The position numbers were made by a program, and so were the translations under genes. Shown in pieces: positions 21,694 to 32,480 of a stretch of 64,000 nucleotides of DNA. The notes under the pieces are model-generated. The model made no database searches and was not told the DNA's origin. It saw only the letters and a program-made list of their open reading frames with translations. The first letter of the stretch is position 1, and every line of letters starts with the position of its first letter. The DNA is taken from NCBI GenBank assembly GCA_963575745.1, contig CAUYUJ010015849.1, forward strand, positions 522,328-586,327, written 5' to 3'. The stretch comes from Prorocentrum cordatum. Lineage: Eukaryota; Sar; Dinophyceae; Prorocentrales; Prorocentraceae.

Positions 21694-22215
21694 TTAACCG
21701 AATTGTGATGTTCGGCAGGTGCATACTCCCAGAAGCAATATGAACGTCAGGATCTGGAAGTTGAAGCTGGCCGGATCCGCTTCCTCCCTGGCGATTTCAA
21801 ATCGGGCCCGTACTGAGTCGATGTGTTCGCCCCTATCGACCATGAAATCGCCAAAAGCGGTTCCCGAGGTGAGCTGCCGTTCGTCCTCGACGTTGTCAAA
21901 TTCGGTGTCGTGGAAGTACATGATGTATATGAAACCGTCGGCGCGTCTCCTTTGTAAAGTGACGCCGTAGTTGATGGCAGACGGCACCCTCATTGCCAGG
22001 GTCCTGGTTAGACCCCCAAGGCCGCGCTGTAGCGAAGCGGCCTGTCTTGGTGGAGTCATGGTCCCACTTGTGACGTTGAGCCGCGCATGCACTTCGGAAA
22101 CGAACTCGCGGAATGGTGCGTTGTCTGCACGGTCCCAGTGCGGACCTCGAATGCGTGATTCAGTCATTCCTCTTTGCATGCGCCCCGCCGCCAAACCAAG
22201 GCACCCCCATAACAT
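21694..22215 (-). CDS. Gag-like protein of an LTR-type retroelement, partial
   Basis: 173 codons from 22215; a more likely start is the internal Met of MTESRIRGPHWDR. The protein has NAPFREFVSEVHARLNV, ASLQRGLGGLTRTLAMRVP, IYIMYFHDTEFDNVEDERQL, GTAFGDFMVDRGEHIDSVRARFEIA and a hydrophobic end ILTFILLLGVC. This order (PF-x-E-F start, small-helix block, F-x-x-LEDE-x-QL, F-x-x-R-x-GE-x-x-DS-x-x-x-RFE) resembles the gag/UBN2-type capsid region of copia-like elements as found many times in dinoflagellates. It would form the particle shell. No protease, integrase or RT is found next to it, so the element is a fragment. The identification rests on motif order recalled from the family, not on a search. 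Confidence 0.5.
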   Translation of the reverse strand: MLWGCLGLAAGRMQRGMTESRIRGPHWDRADNAPFREFVSEVHARLNVTSGTMTPPRQAASLQRGLGGLTRTLAMRVPSAINYGVTLQRRRADGFIYIMYFHDTEFDNVEDERQLTSGTAFGDFMVDRGEHIDSVRARFEIAREEADPASFNFQILTFILLLGVCTCRTSQFG

Positions 22216-22549
22216 TCAAAATAAAATAACATTGACATAATGCATGTTCATATTACAATTGGCGATGTTATGGTCGGTATCTTTGGTGGCTGACGTACCC
22301 GTCAAGTTACGAATGGATGTATGGTTTGAGATGGCCGTCAGGTTGGGAATGGGTGTAGGGGTTGAACTTGCACGTGGCGTGTTGCCACGCGGTAGGGAGA
22401 TGGAAGAGAAATATCGTAAGTTACACATTGGTTGAAAAGCACTGGGGCTGAAATGGCTAATAGCCGGCGCACCTCGAAGTTCCACTGTGCCGTGGTAAAT
22501 GTTTATGTTCATAACATATGATGCAAAAACCAACCACATAAAGATGAGG
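22216..22549. other. No feature recognised
   Basis: AT-richer DNA with no coding frame or repeat shared with the rest of the window. Confidence 0.5.
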
Positions 22550-23450
22550 CCAGCTCCGCTACCAAGTGAAAGGAAGAAGGGTCAGGAGGGTGTAAGCCGA
22601 GACCCTGCTTAGGATGAAGTCGTAGACGTATCACGGTATCCCACAGCTTATTCCAAACTGAAGAGCAGGACGATAGACAGGAGTCGAGGTATGAGATGAG
22701 AGGATGCACCATCGAAGGACGTGGACGCCTCCTGAGGTGCGATAGCACCTCGCTGGCGCGAGGTAGTCAAATAGGACATCGTTGTCTTGAACCAGACAGC
22801 GGCGGACGTAGGCAAGACGCTCGCTATGCTCGTGTTTGCCCCTTTGATATTCCTTCAAAAATTCCTCATGCTCGCACTTCCCAAGGAACCAATCTCTAAT
22901 TTTGAGCAGGGGGGGTCGGGAACTCGTCGACACACCTGCCAGGTCCCAGAAACCCACCGAAATGGCCAATTGGGCCCCCAAGGCCTTGAAAAGTGATCTC
23001 GATCGCTCAAGGTCGTTCCCACGAAGAGCCCAGGGTGGCCTGAAAAGCCTCAGAATCGGTGGTGCGGGCATATGTTTTGCATGAACTACTGTTCGACCCG
23101 GTATGAACCCAAGGAACGCTGCAGAGGCCTCCGAGGGAGTCCAAGGAGCGTCCAAGAGGCCCCAAGACGGCACAAGGTTCCTAACACAGCTCCGAGATTA
23201 CCCCTGAGCTCCTAGCTGGCCTCCAAGAGAACCTCGAATGGGCTCCCGAACTGCCCAAGACCACCCCAACACTGCCACTGGACTCCCCCGCGCGGCCCCA
23301 ATGGCCTCCCTCCCGAAGGGACGCCAAGATGGCTCCGAGAAGCCAGAAAAGAAGACCTCAGAGAGCGTCCCAAAGCGGACCCAACAGTGCCTCAAGACAG
23401 GCCAAAAGAGTTCGGCCACCCGCGCGTCGAGGCTATACCCCCGAACACCC
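22550..23450 (+). repeat. AAGAGGCC mosaic repeat, copy 2
   Basis: Left arm 22550-22880 is related to 315-560. The array of CCAAGAGGCCCC-like words follows from about 22970 to 23430. The minus-strand frame 22631-23173 is open for 180 codons, includes the array and has no domain; I treat it as spurious. Confidence 0.6.
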
Positions 23451-24319
23451 TCTGATTAAGAAATGTGTCGACGAATTGACCCCTGGGCGCCCACAGTGTC
23501 TCCTGTTTGCGGGCTCACCAGTTGCCCCCCTCTTTCGTTGGTAGTGCACTGTTTCAATGAATAGGTTCGTCATTCGGGGCTCGTGCTTCCAAGGCCCCGA
23601 AATTACTGTACTCCTATTGCTGGCATTTGTTCTTCTCCGTTTCCTACTCCTCCTGCGCCGTATACCCTGCACTGGGCATCCGATAACCCCTTGCTTCGGC
23701 AGCCGGCAGAATGGCGCAAGCCTCTCGAATCCACCCGCCCTCCAGACTGAGGAGCGTCCGGAACCTAGCTTCCAGAGCTTATGTGAAGGCTTTAACTCCC
23801 TTCATCCCCAAAGAAGACTCCGCCAGTCTGCCGTCTGCTGCGGCCCATTCTTTTTCAGGGCCCAAACACGGCTTCAAGATGGCGCCAACAACGACCTTGA
23901 ATTCAAGATCACTCCCAGCCCCCTTTCGGAACGGATTGTCACGCCAATTTGGCTCCTCTGGGGCGCACATGTGGCTTCAAACATCAACTTCAAAATGAGG
24001 CGTCCACTTTGGTTTCCACTTTGTCGAGAAGTCGGAAAAGAGAAATGATGGCAACACCACCAGGCTCGAAATAAGTTTCGCATGGTTTGGGGTCGCTGGG
24101 CCACTTATCGGGCTCGTCTGCGACACCTTTTCACATGGAAATGGCCGCCATCGTGCCCTCGATGCACAAGTTGGAGTGTTCTCAGCAGGTCCCTTGCTCG
24201 ATCCCCTGGAGGTTCAATCCTCAACCCTGAGGGTTTTTTCTAGGGGTCCAGACCCCAAAGTGCCAAATCTCCCGTGGCCTGTCGCGTGGCTCCCGGGGAC
24301 CCGCGCGTCGTCCTGTATA
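23451..24319. other. No gene supported
   Basis: Contains a direct-repeat-like pair around CTTGAATTCAAGATC (23897) but no coding region I can support. A plus-strand frame of 163 codons (23557-24048) begins with a hydrophobic stretch and then is low in protein-like character. Confidence 0.4.
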
Positions 24320-24880
24320 ATTGTTCGGTCCCAAAAGGGCCCTACGACCGACCAAGAGGGCTCCGAGTGGCTCGGAGGACTGTACAAGAGGGCCCCTAGT
24401 GGCTGAAAGGTCGCTCCAAGACGCCCAACCAAGTTGGCCTCAAGACGGCCCAAGCTGCCCCGAAGATGCCCCAAGAAGACTCCAAGAGGCCTCCCAAGAG
24501 GAGCCCAAGATGCAAACATCATTGGTTGTCCTTAGGTGTTTGATAGATGTTGGCGGTCTCGCATTTCCGGCTCCCTGACGCTCCAAGACAGCTCAAGAGG
24601 CCACCCCAAGACGGCCAAAGAGGCCTCTGAGAGAGCCCCAAAACGGCCCAAGAGGGCCCCAAGTCTGTCCAAGAGGCCCTCAAGACGGCCCAAGAGGCCC
24701 CCAAGCTAAGAATGGGCCCAGACGGGGGACCTGAACTGACGTTTCGAGCCCTCGGCCCTGAGAGGCCTTCAGGCGGCCCTACCCCAAGAGGCGTTCAAAG
24801 AGGCTTCCAAAGAGGCCCCCAAACTGCCCCCAAACTGCCCCCGAGAGCGCTCCGAAGAGACCTCATCAAGCATCCTTGAG
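24320..24880 (+). repeat. AAGAGGCC mosaic repeat, copy 3 with spacer module
   Basis: The array is interrupted at about 24505-24580 by the ~90-bp spacer module (GCAAACATCATTGG, GGTGTTTGATAGATG, TTTCCGGCTCCCTGACGC) also found at 30590, 31170, 32810, 45450 and 45815. 24890-25305 is a diverged copy of the segment at 18730-19170. Confidence 0.75.
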
Positions 24881-25307
24881 GACCCTGACCCACAACCCAG
24901 GCACGGAGGCGGGATGGGCCGATGGCCATTATTAGTTCGCCGTTTGGGGTCCGTTCCAGGGTCCCCTTTTGGACAGTGCTGGGCCCAACCGACTTGTGCC
25001 CACAAGCTTAAGCCAAACTGCCCAAACACTCAGATGGGACTCGGGCCGAACATGGGGATGGCCGCGCCTCGGCCCCGTCTAAAGAATCATCCTGGGCAGG
25101 ATTGGACCTGTCTTAAGCAACGTGCTGCCCCACTTGGGAGTGCCTGTTTGGCCGTCTCTGGGCCGTTCTCGATCGTCGCGCATGGGGTGCCAATTGTTGG
25201 CATCCTGCGAGACCATGTTGGACTTATCTCGGCAAGTGCTCAGCCCATCGTGGAGCCATCTTCGCCTCGCCTGGCGAGAACCAAAAAGGCAAGCTGTGAA
25301 CGCTAAC

Positions 25308-25700
25308 CGTTTTGAATTCGCAGGCCCGACGGGCCAGAGGAGTGCTAAGATCTCCGGTAACTGGTTAACAATATTTCTAATTCGCGCGCGCGGGGCGGCC
25401 CCTGGGGGCCCCCGGACGCAAAGTACCCCAGCTAGGTCCCGGTCCACTCCTGGGCCACTCCCGGGCGATCCCCCCAGAACGCCACAGGGGAGGGCCATTT
25501 CTCGACACCCCTCACGAGGATCGTGGCCTCCGAGGGGGGGAGACGCAATCGACCTCCTCCCCCTCCCGCCCCAAGAGGCCCCCAAGAGCCCCCCAAGAGG
25601 CCCCAGGGGCCCCGAAGACGCCGGCCAAGGAGCCCCAAGAGGCCCCCAAGAGGCCCCAAAGAGCGCTCCAGGGCCGGCAGAATGAGCGAAGCGATTAAAT
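25308..25700 (+). mobile_element. Short mosaic element with defined ends, copy A
   Basis: The left end AATTCGC-GGCCC-ACGGGCC, then GTGCTAAGATCTCCGGTAAC and GCGCGCGCGGGGCGGCCC, is nearly identical to 45085-45170. The right end GAATGAGCGAAGCGATTAAA (25680-25699) is identical to 46104-46123. Between the ends copy A holds only ~130 bp of AAGAGGCC array, copy B about 850 bp. No terminal inverted repeats or ORF are seen, so it would be non-autonomous. Calling it mobile is an inference from shared ends at two loci. Confidence 0.6.
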
Positions 25701-26310
25701 ATGCAAGCGGCGTGTGTACCCTCGTTCACGGGTGTAACACTTAGACAAGGTCCACCCCGCATTATGAGTGTTGACATGTTGGCGCACGTGTATAGCAACA
25801 CTCCTGGCTCCATCTGTTCAGCAACGCAAGACGTCCTCACTGTGCGGACCAAGCCGTTGCTGACGGCAGAGGCTGTCGCGTGCGGCCACTGCGCCCCTGA
25901 CAGCCAATCAAGCAAGACGAATTGTTCCTATTGATACAGCCTCGGCACCGCACTGCAGTATCCATGTTCAACACATCACCGACAAGTCTACAGAACACGC
26001 GCCACAGAAGAGACTTGCCCACTTTGGTCCACGTGGAAACAATAACTATCTACGCAGGGTCCTGGGCAACAACATGGGTAACCCCATTTCCAATTGTTGG
26101 CATGTTCGCGGGATCCGCAACAGCACTCGTGCCCCTGTCTGGTCAGCAACGTAATATTTCATCACTACGCGGAGCAACAGACAACAATTGGCTGACGAAT
26201 AAATCTGCCTTATGCGGTCAGAGTGCCCCTGACAACCGCAAGAACCCCTCAAGAGACACCCAACTAAACAATACGGGCCAAACCCATCGACGCAACCTTG
26301 GCGCAACGCT
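25701..26310 (+). repeat. ~370-bp satellite family, array 3
   Basis: Blocks CTGTTCAGCAACGCA (25819) and CTGTCTGGTCAGCAACG (26135) are ~320 bp apart. Each is followed by the downstream blocks of the family, including CATCGACGCAACCTTGGCGC near 26287. It begins at the right end of the short mosaic element. Confidence 0.65.
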
Positions 26311-27111
26311 TACATGCACCTATGCGACTGCTGTTTTCCTCACCGCACGGCAACGATCCCGACATCGTCATCGCCATCAACTGTTGCACCCCTCCTCCTC
26401 CTCCTCTTCCTCATCCTCCTTATCAGTAGTATTATCTTGACCATATTCGCCAATATCATCATTGCATATTCGCCGCACGCCGGTGAATTGCCAGATAGAA
26501 CGTAGTGTAACATCACGCCATATGGGCATGTTCTCGGGAGGATGGGTTGATCAAACAAACGAGCAGGGAAGGGTAGGAGAAGGCGATGTTGATGCAACTC
26601 GCAAATGCAACGTTAACGCAGACAGATAGACATACACAACAATTAACACCGTGTGGGTCACACGCAGCTGGGGCAGAAGTCACTCGAGCGCTCCAAAAGA
26701 CGCGCACACACACATGTATGGCGCGTCGCAATCACGCGCGCAACGACGCGGCGAAGTCAAGCAAAGGTCGAGGGAGGCGCACGGACTGGCCCAGCCAGCA
26801 CACACACACACTTGTTCCCGCTGGTGCACCGACGATGTACGATCCCTGGGCCAAGTACAATCGAAACTATTCGCGCCCAAAATTGGTTAACCATATTGCG
26901 CGGTTGCGTGAACGGAACGAAACAGAAACAGAGGAACGAGCACAGCCGACAGCTGAGCCGCCAAGGCCAGCGGCGTGCAGGACGCAAAGCCGCACACACA
27001 TACCGACAGGCACGCTTTTGGCATTGCGGCCACGCGCGCCCATCCTGTCTCACGCGGCGAGGAGAAGCTGGATACACACATGGGGGATCGATTACAACAT
27101 TCAAAAGGGGC
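26311..27111. other. CTC and CA-rich DNA, no gene supported
   Basis: A (CTC)n tract at 26390-26430 and several CACACA stretches (26705, 26800, 26992). The plus-strand frame 26586-27443 is open for 285 codons but its 3' third lies antisense to a P-loop exon and the rest is Thr/Arg/His-rich. Confidence 0.4.
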
Positions 27112-28178
27112 CATGGGAAGTTCGGAAGTTGGAGGCCCTGCCGTGCAGTATCAACCCATCAACGGCGTTGCAGCAAACCTGGTGGCTCTGGGCGGCCATA
27201 AGGACGGCCGCGTCCTGCTGGCAAGAATTGGCGAAGAGGGCAATGAGGGCGCGGGCGGCGTCCGACTTCCCAGTACCCGGTGCTCCTTGGACACATATGA
27301 ACCTAGATGCCGCTGCTGTTCGGGCGGCCCTTGCTTGCGTCGTTCAGCTCTCAGGTGCCGAACACTGTACTGATGTCGGCGTCCGTGGGAGGAGTGGGAC
27401 GACGCTGAAGGGCTGCGCCGGCGAACTGTCGGCAGTTATCTAGGGATCAGGACGGGGAAGCCGCCGCAGTGTCAAGTGGGGTTGGGACCGCATCTCCTGC
27501 GGGGAATCCCTCCGCACGGGGGCCATGTCGTCGTCCTCCAGATCGTAATCGGGGGGCTGGGCTCGCCATCCGGGCTTGGTTCCAGATCAATCGGAAAGTA
27601 AGGGACCTGGCGGGCATGCACCCGGAGGGTTTGGCAACACTCGCTAGAGTGCCGCAACTCGAGGAGGCGTCGGCGCTCGGAAGCAGGGAGGTCGCACGCA
27701 ATGGCAGCTGCTTCTGGGAAGACGATGGAGCCGAGCCGCTCATCTGGCGAGTGGTGCAGGCCCGAACTGACGGACGGCGGCGTGTACTCGCTGCGACTGG
27801 AGGTAACCCTGCAACAAATCCAGGCGCAAGCCATCCGTAAGGTAGCTTCCCCAGGCGGCGGTAGGTATCCCACACACTCTCTCACACACACACGCGCACA
27901 CACGCACGCGCACACACGCACGCGCACACACACACACACACACGCGCGCACACGCGCCCATGTGCAGCGACGCCCATGAGCGTCGGGATGTGTTGGCGGT
28001 GACAGCGGAACCGCACGGCGGCCTCGTCGGTTGTGAGGAGCACGTGCTCGCGCAGCGCGTCGCACTGCGCCGCCGACAGAAGGCCCTGAGCGGCGGCTTC
28101 TTCTCCATCAGACACAAGACAATGAGTTGATCTCGGGGCACTCGGCTGGCGAATATGTTCGGGAAGGCAAGCGGGCAC
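27112..28178 (-). CDS. P-loop helicase-like gene, three candidate exons
   Basis: On the minus strand a frame at 27350-27112 reads FICVQGAPGTGKSDAARALI: a Walker A motif (GAPGTGKS, 27263-27286). It is followed by VLMAAQSHQVCCNAVDG and LILHG, which fits the motif Ia region (A-x-x-x-x-A-x-x-x-x-G-x-x-x-H) of PIF1/RecD-like helicases. The frame has no nearby ATG and would be missed by ORF calling. Two upstream segments on the same strand look coding: 28130-27960 (GLLSAAQCDALREHVLL, RFRCHRQHIPTLMG) and 27850-27590 (DERLGSIVFPEAAAIACDLP, LLELRHSSECCQTLRVHARQ). The CA repeat 27880-27950 lies between them and would be intronic. Helicase motifs II-VI are not found, so the gene is incomplete. That the exons belong together is inferred. 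Confidence 0.42.
27880..27960. repeat. (CA)n / (CG-CA) microsatellite
   Basis: CACACACACGCGCACACACGCACGC-type alternating purine-pyrimidine run of about 75 bp; it can adopt Z-DNA. Confidence 0.9.
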
Positions 28179-29076
28179 TTCCTCCTACTCAGGATCACGA
28201 CCCGCTTAAATCACAGAAGAAATCCATACCCTCACTGATCACTGAAAATGCGGCGTCCCTGCAAGCATCGATCAACTCTAATTACATTCGCTCCTAATGC
28301 TAATCGAATCCAGGTGTTGCTGACCACGTGATGGCCAAAGAAGGCAATGAGTACGACGACTAGACACGAATGAAACATGGGACTCCACATGCAGCCTCAA
28401 ACGGTGTGTAAACTGATAGATGCTTAGAACTATCAAGGCCCAACCTGCCCCAGAAAATACTAATACGGGCGATGAATACTGGTTGTAGATCCCACGGGCG
28501 AACAGATCAAAGGGCGCGTGACGCAAGTCGTATGCTCGCGCTCGGGCTCGGGCTCACCAGCTTTAGGACGCCGGGCCTGCAAACACGCTTGCCCCAGACC
28601 CAACCACAGCACGAAGTGCAGGGGGCTCGGGTCAATGTGACGATCGTGACGAGCTAAATGCGTGTATATCGCATGCGTTGCCTGTGCTCCACCCCGCCTT
28701 CACCTTCCCTCCATCCCTCCCTCCATCCCTCCCTCCCTTCCTCCCTCCATCCCTCCCTCCCTCCCTCCCTCCTCTTTGCAGTGACACTCACAAGTTTGCG
28801 CCAATAGTCAAGTCTTTCGCCTGAGCCCTGAAGTCTAGATTTCACAGCCTCGTCACACGACAACTATGGAATCACCGTAGCAAACCAACGCAATGGCTGT
28901 GTGTTGCAAGCGCTCGAGAACAGGAGCATCGAGATGGTAGTGGCCGCGACAGCCTGCAACAGCCTGACAGCCTGTGCCTAGCTCCTCGCACGCAAATTCT
29001 GCACCGCCACACACCACTGATAAGTTCGCAATGGTGCCGACTTCTCGCAGACACGAGGCGAATAGAGGGCCCACCC
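28179..29076. other. No gene recognised; CCCT/CCAT microsatellite
   Basis: 28690-28772 is a CCCT/CCAT pyrimidine repeat. The rest shows no gene or repeat shared with other parts of the window. Confidence 0.45.
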
Positions 29077-29451
29077 TCAACCCCCTGGAAGTGAACCCAA
29101 AGCCAGCGCGGTAGGAGAGCGGTGCACAGGGAATGGACCGCGCGAACAACGCATTGGTTTGGCCCCCAAGTTTCCCGATGGCTGCCTCTGGATGGCCCCC
29201 TTGGCTCTTGGATCAACTAGACCGCTCCCCGTCCTTATTATGTGTTCGAGGCTGCTGATCCCTAGATCCCCAGGGTCTCGGTGGGCATTGGCTTTGGCCA
29301 GGGACCTCGAGCGGCCCTCCACCGCAGACAATCCTTGAAGCAGCAGGCCGAAGTGCTGCAGCTCTGGCGATTTACAGGCTACGAGGCCTAGGAAGCACTG
29401 GCAGACCAAATGAATATAATCAAAGAAAGCATCAGGCTCGCCCCACAGCAT
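29077..29451 (-). CDS. Possible exon, unknown protein
   Basis: Frame from ATG 29451 reads MLWGEPDAFFDYIHLVCQC, FLGLVACKSPELQHFGLL, HRDPGDLGISSLEHIIRTG: balanced composition with hydrophobic and charged residues, unlike the low-complexity frames nearby. No domain recognised. An acidic frame just upstream (29570-29470, EDEEETMEEETMEED) comes from a microsatellite-like TCC-TCC-ATCGTT repeat on the plus strand and may not be coding. Confidence 0.28.
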   Translation of the reverse strand: MLWGEPDAFFDYIHLVCQCFLGLVACKSPELQHFGLLLQGLSAVEGRSRSLAKANAHRDPGDLGISSLEHIIRTGSGLVDPRAKGAIQRQPSGNLGAKPMRCSRGPFPVHRSPTALALGSLPGG

Positions 29452-29900
29452 GTGCCAGAGGCCGCGTGAAATAGATGTGTGTCGCCTTCGACCTTCTCGA
29501 CTTGTACCTCATCCATCATATCCTCCTCCATCGTTTCCTCCTCCATCGTTTCCTCCTCATCCTCCCACTTCAATCCCCCTTCCTGACACGAAGCAAATGT
29601 ATCTCGTCGAGCCACCATACGTGTTGGATAGGCTGTCTGGGCGTATTGCCATGAACATTCCAATATATGCTGTTACCCTACAGTTTGGGAAATCCAGAAA
29701 TCCGTGATAGTGGCGAGGCGCGCCCCGTTTTCGCAAAGTTGCTCTCGCTGTAGCGCCGCGAACATTTCCACTGAAAACCTAGATATCCGTACATGGGTGA
29801 AGGATGAGTCGTCTTCACGATGTGGTTATCGTAATAGCGCTGTCTACATCAAACTTAACACAATTTGCACACACCTATGTGTATACAGTATGTATATAGG

Positions 29901-29983
29901 CTAGAACACTCGAGCGCGCGCTTCGCGCACGCTCAGGTTCTAGCTAGGCTGGATGGTCGAACTAGCTAGGCTGGATGGTCGAG
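29901..29983. repeat. Long hairpin and adjoining 22-bp direct duplication
   Basis: 29901-29943 folds on itself: outer arms CTAGAAC / GTTCTAG and inner arms GAGCG-GCGC / GCGC-CGCTC around a TTC loop. It is followed at once by two copies of a 22-bp unit starting CTAGCTAGGCTGGATGG (29940-29961 and 29962-29983) that differ at the last base. A related piece, CTATCCTGGATGGTCG, lies at 31442 beyond the mosaic repeat, so this may mark one border of that element. Confidence 0.8.
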
Positions 29984-30299
29984 CCCTTGGGGGACTCCGG
30001 GGCTTCCAAGAAGCATGAAGACGGCCCAAGTGGCTTTCAAGTCTACGGTCCATCCACGGCGGCCTGAGACTTGCCCAAGAGGCACTGTGCGGGTCCTTCT
30101 ATTCGCCGCGGCTGGACGTAGCCGGAGGAAGAGGGAGAAGAGAAGGCGAAGGGGTTCCTGGGGGGGGAGGATGAGGCGGAGTTGGAAAAGGTGGAAGAGG
30201 CCGCAGAGGAGGAAGAGCAGGAGGAGAAGAAAGAGGATGAAATATGATGCTTCTTCTTTTTGCAAGCGTAGCCAAGCTGACAGGCGAACTTGAAAAAAA

Positions 30300-31420
30300 A
30301 CATGAAGTGTTGGAATCACCTTTTTCCTAATGCCCTCGGGTCCTCGCTTGGGGCTCTTTGGGGCCTCTTGCAAACTTATTGGGGGGGCTCTTAAAGCCTC
30401 CTGGGGGTCTCCTGGGGCGAAGATCTCGAGTTCTCGGTTTACGTTCCTGTTTTATTGGGCCGTGGTTGGGGCTCTCTCGAGCCATCTTGACGTCTCTTCG
30501 GCCGTTTTGGAGTCGTCGTGGAGCCGTCTTGGGGCGCTTTCGAAGCCTATTGCCCGTCGTAAGATGATCCTCGGAGCCTCTTGTGGCATCTTGCAGCGTC
30601 GGGAAGCGGAACAGGCGGAAACGCCGAAGTTGTTCATAGTATGCGACATGAATGTTTGTTGGCCTCTTCGAGCTCTCTTGGAAGACCTCTTGGAAGCCTC
30701 TCGGGTATCTTGTGGGTATCTTGGGCCGTCGGGAGGCCGTCTTGGGCGTCATGGACCGTCGAGTGGCCTTCGGCCCATGCCACCACCGGGCCTGGGTTGT
30801 GGGTTAGAAGCGTATTGGAAACTCGTTTGGAGATCGTGGGAGGCCTCTCGGGGCACTCTCAAAGGCAATTTTGGAAGCCTCTTGGGGGCCGTTTGGCGGC
30901 CTCTGGGGGCTTTTTTTTTGCCGCTTGGGGGCCTCGTGGGGCCTCAATGGGGACCTCTTGGGCTCTCTTGGGGGCCTCTTGGGGCGGCAGGCTCGAATTG
31001 TCTGTTCGCGTTACCCCTCTTGAGCCCCTCTTGGGCCCATCTTGGGGCCCTCTTGGGCGACCTTAAAGGCCTCTTGGGCTGTTTTGGAGCTCTCTTGGAC
31101 CGTCTTGGGGCCCTCTTGGGGGCCGCTTGGGCCGTCTTGGGGCGGTCTTGGGGGCCTCTGGGGCCATGTTGGAGCGTCGGAAGCCCATAACGCGAGGACG
31201 CGACAAGCATACAGAAACTTAAGGAAAGTTACGGAGTGTTGCCTCTTTGGGCCCTTTTGGGGGTCAACTTCGAGCGCTCTTGGGTTCCTTTGGTGCCTCT
31301 TGGGCCGTCCTTGGGCCATCCTGTGCGTCTTGAAGCGCTCCTGGGCATCTTGGAGGCCTCTTAGACCCTATTGGGCGCTTTCTGGGACACTCTGGCCTCT
31401 CCGGGCCGCCTCTGGAAAGC
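30300..31420 (-). repeat. AAGAGGCC mosaic repeat, copy 4 (reverse), two spacer modules
   Basis: Reverse orientation: GGGGCCTCTTGGG-type words throughout. Spacer modules lie at about 30585-30660 and 31165-31245 (each containing the reverse of TTCCGACGC-CCAAG). The frames give WGLLGASWGPLG-type peptides only. The adjoining 30120-30240 is purine-rich (GGAAGAGG). Confidence 0.8.
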
Positions 31421-31800
31421 GAACCGGGAGGGTAGCAAAAAGCTATCCTGGATGGTCGCGGGTTGGGCGCCCCCAGGCCTAGGGGGGTCTGTTTAGTTAT
31501 ATCATATATCATACATGTATTCTCCAAACAACGCGTGCACTCAAGGGTTCTCACTTCTGCTCTGCAGAACTGGGCCGTGAGGCCGGCCTGCCCGCTATGT
31601 ATTTGCCGTCGCCGCCCCGTCGCCGCTTCGTCGCCGCCCGTCGTCTGGGCCGTGTGGCCGGTCTGGCGGCTATGTACTCGCCGTCGCCGCCCAATCGCCG
31701 CCTCGTCGCCGCCCGTCGCCAACGTTGGACTGCACCGAGTTGTTAGACTGCACGAAAAGAATGTCGCACCTGCGGCGCGCTTTTTGATCTTACAAAGCAG
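31421..31800 (+). repeat. 75-bp tandem duplication and flanking DNA
   Basis: TGGGCCGTG-GGCCGG ... GCTATGTA-TTGCCGTCGCCGCCC is present twice, starting at 31571 and 31646. The rest of the interval shows no gene. Confidence 0.8.
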
Positions 31801-32131
31801 ACCCGTGTAGATTGCACGACATGCATTGCTCAATCACACGAAGTGCACAACATGGATTGCACGACGTTGATTACAGTACATACACAACACCACGTGGACT
31901 GCACAACATAGATTCCGCAACCGATATTGCACAACCTAGCCTGCACAATATACGTTGCACCGCATGGATCGCACCGCAGAAGCTACACCACACATATTGC
32001 ATCACGTAGACTGCCCCGTATACCATCGGTTACACCGTGTAAATTGCACAGCATCGACCGCCCCACATACATTGCCCCACGTACATTGCGTCACATCGAT
32101 TGCACTACACAACTTGCACCAATGAGGTTGC

Positions 32132-32134
<3 letters not shown>
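31801..32134 (+). repeat. ATTGCACRACRT short-unit array, left arm
   Basis: About 16 degenerate copies of a ~20-bp unit with ATTGCAC and ACATGG/ACGTAG. The same unit recurs in reverse orientation at 33660-33850. Confidence 0.75.
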
Positions 32135-32169
<35 letters not shown>

Positions 32170-32205
32170 GTATATATATATGTGTGCAAATGTACATGTC
32201 TGCGC

Positions 32206-32242
<37 letters not shown>

Positions 32243-32480
32243 AGATTGCAGTGGCGCTTCGCGCCATGCACCTTGGTCCGTGAAGTTTGGTGCGCAGGCG
32301 AGATGGCAAGAAGGTCAAGCTGACAATTTAGCGATAACTCCTTGTTGCCTGTTCCGGCATCGCCGCTATGATAATGTTTTTCGTCATCCTTCCTCCATGC
32401 TTATTTTCCCTCATTTTCGCCGTACCCTGTGCATTCTCCTCATCCTCCTCAGCTCTTTTTTGCGGAGGCTCCTTCTGGGA
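32135..32480. repeat. (TA)n / (TATG)n microsatellites and unassigned DNA
   Basis: 32135-32180 and 32206-32240 are nearly pure TA with some TG. 32245-32480 shows no recognised feature. Confidence 0.85.

Noticed and set aside
22440-22470. Reverse-strand TAGCCATTT resembles the middle of the leader
   Set aside because: Only a 9-11-nt core matches and the GGCTCAAG end is missing.
26586-27443. 285-codon plus-strand ORF
   Set aside because: Antisense to a Walker A exon and composed largely of low-complexity peptide.
30330-31482. Long WGLLGASWG-type ORFs on both strands
   Set aside because: Produced by the AAGAGGCC short-word array; the peptide changes with each unit and has no domain.
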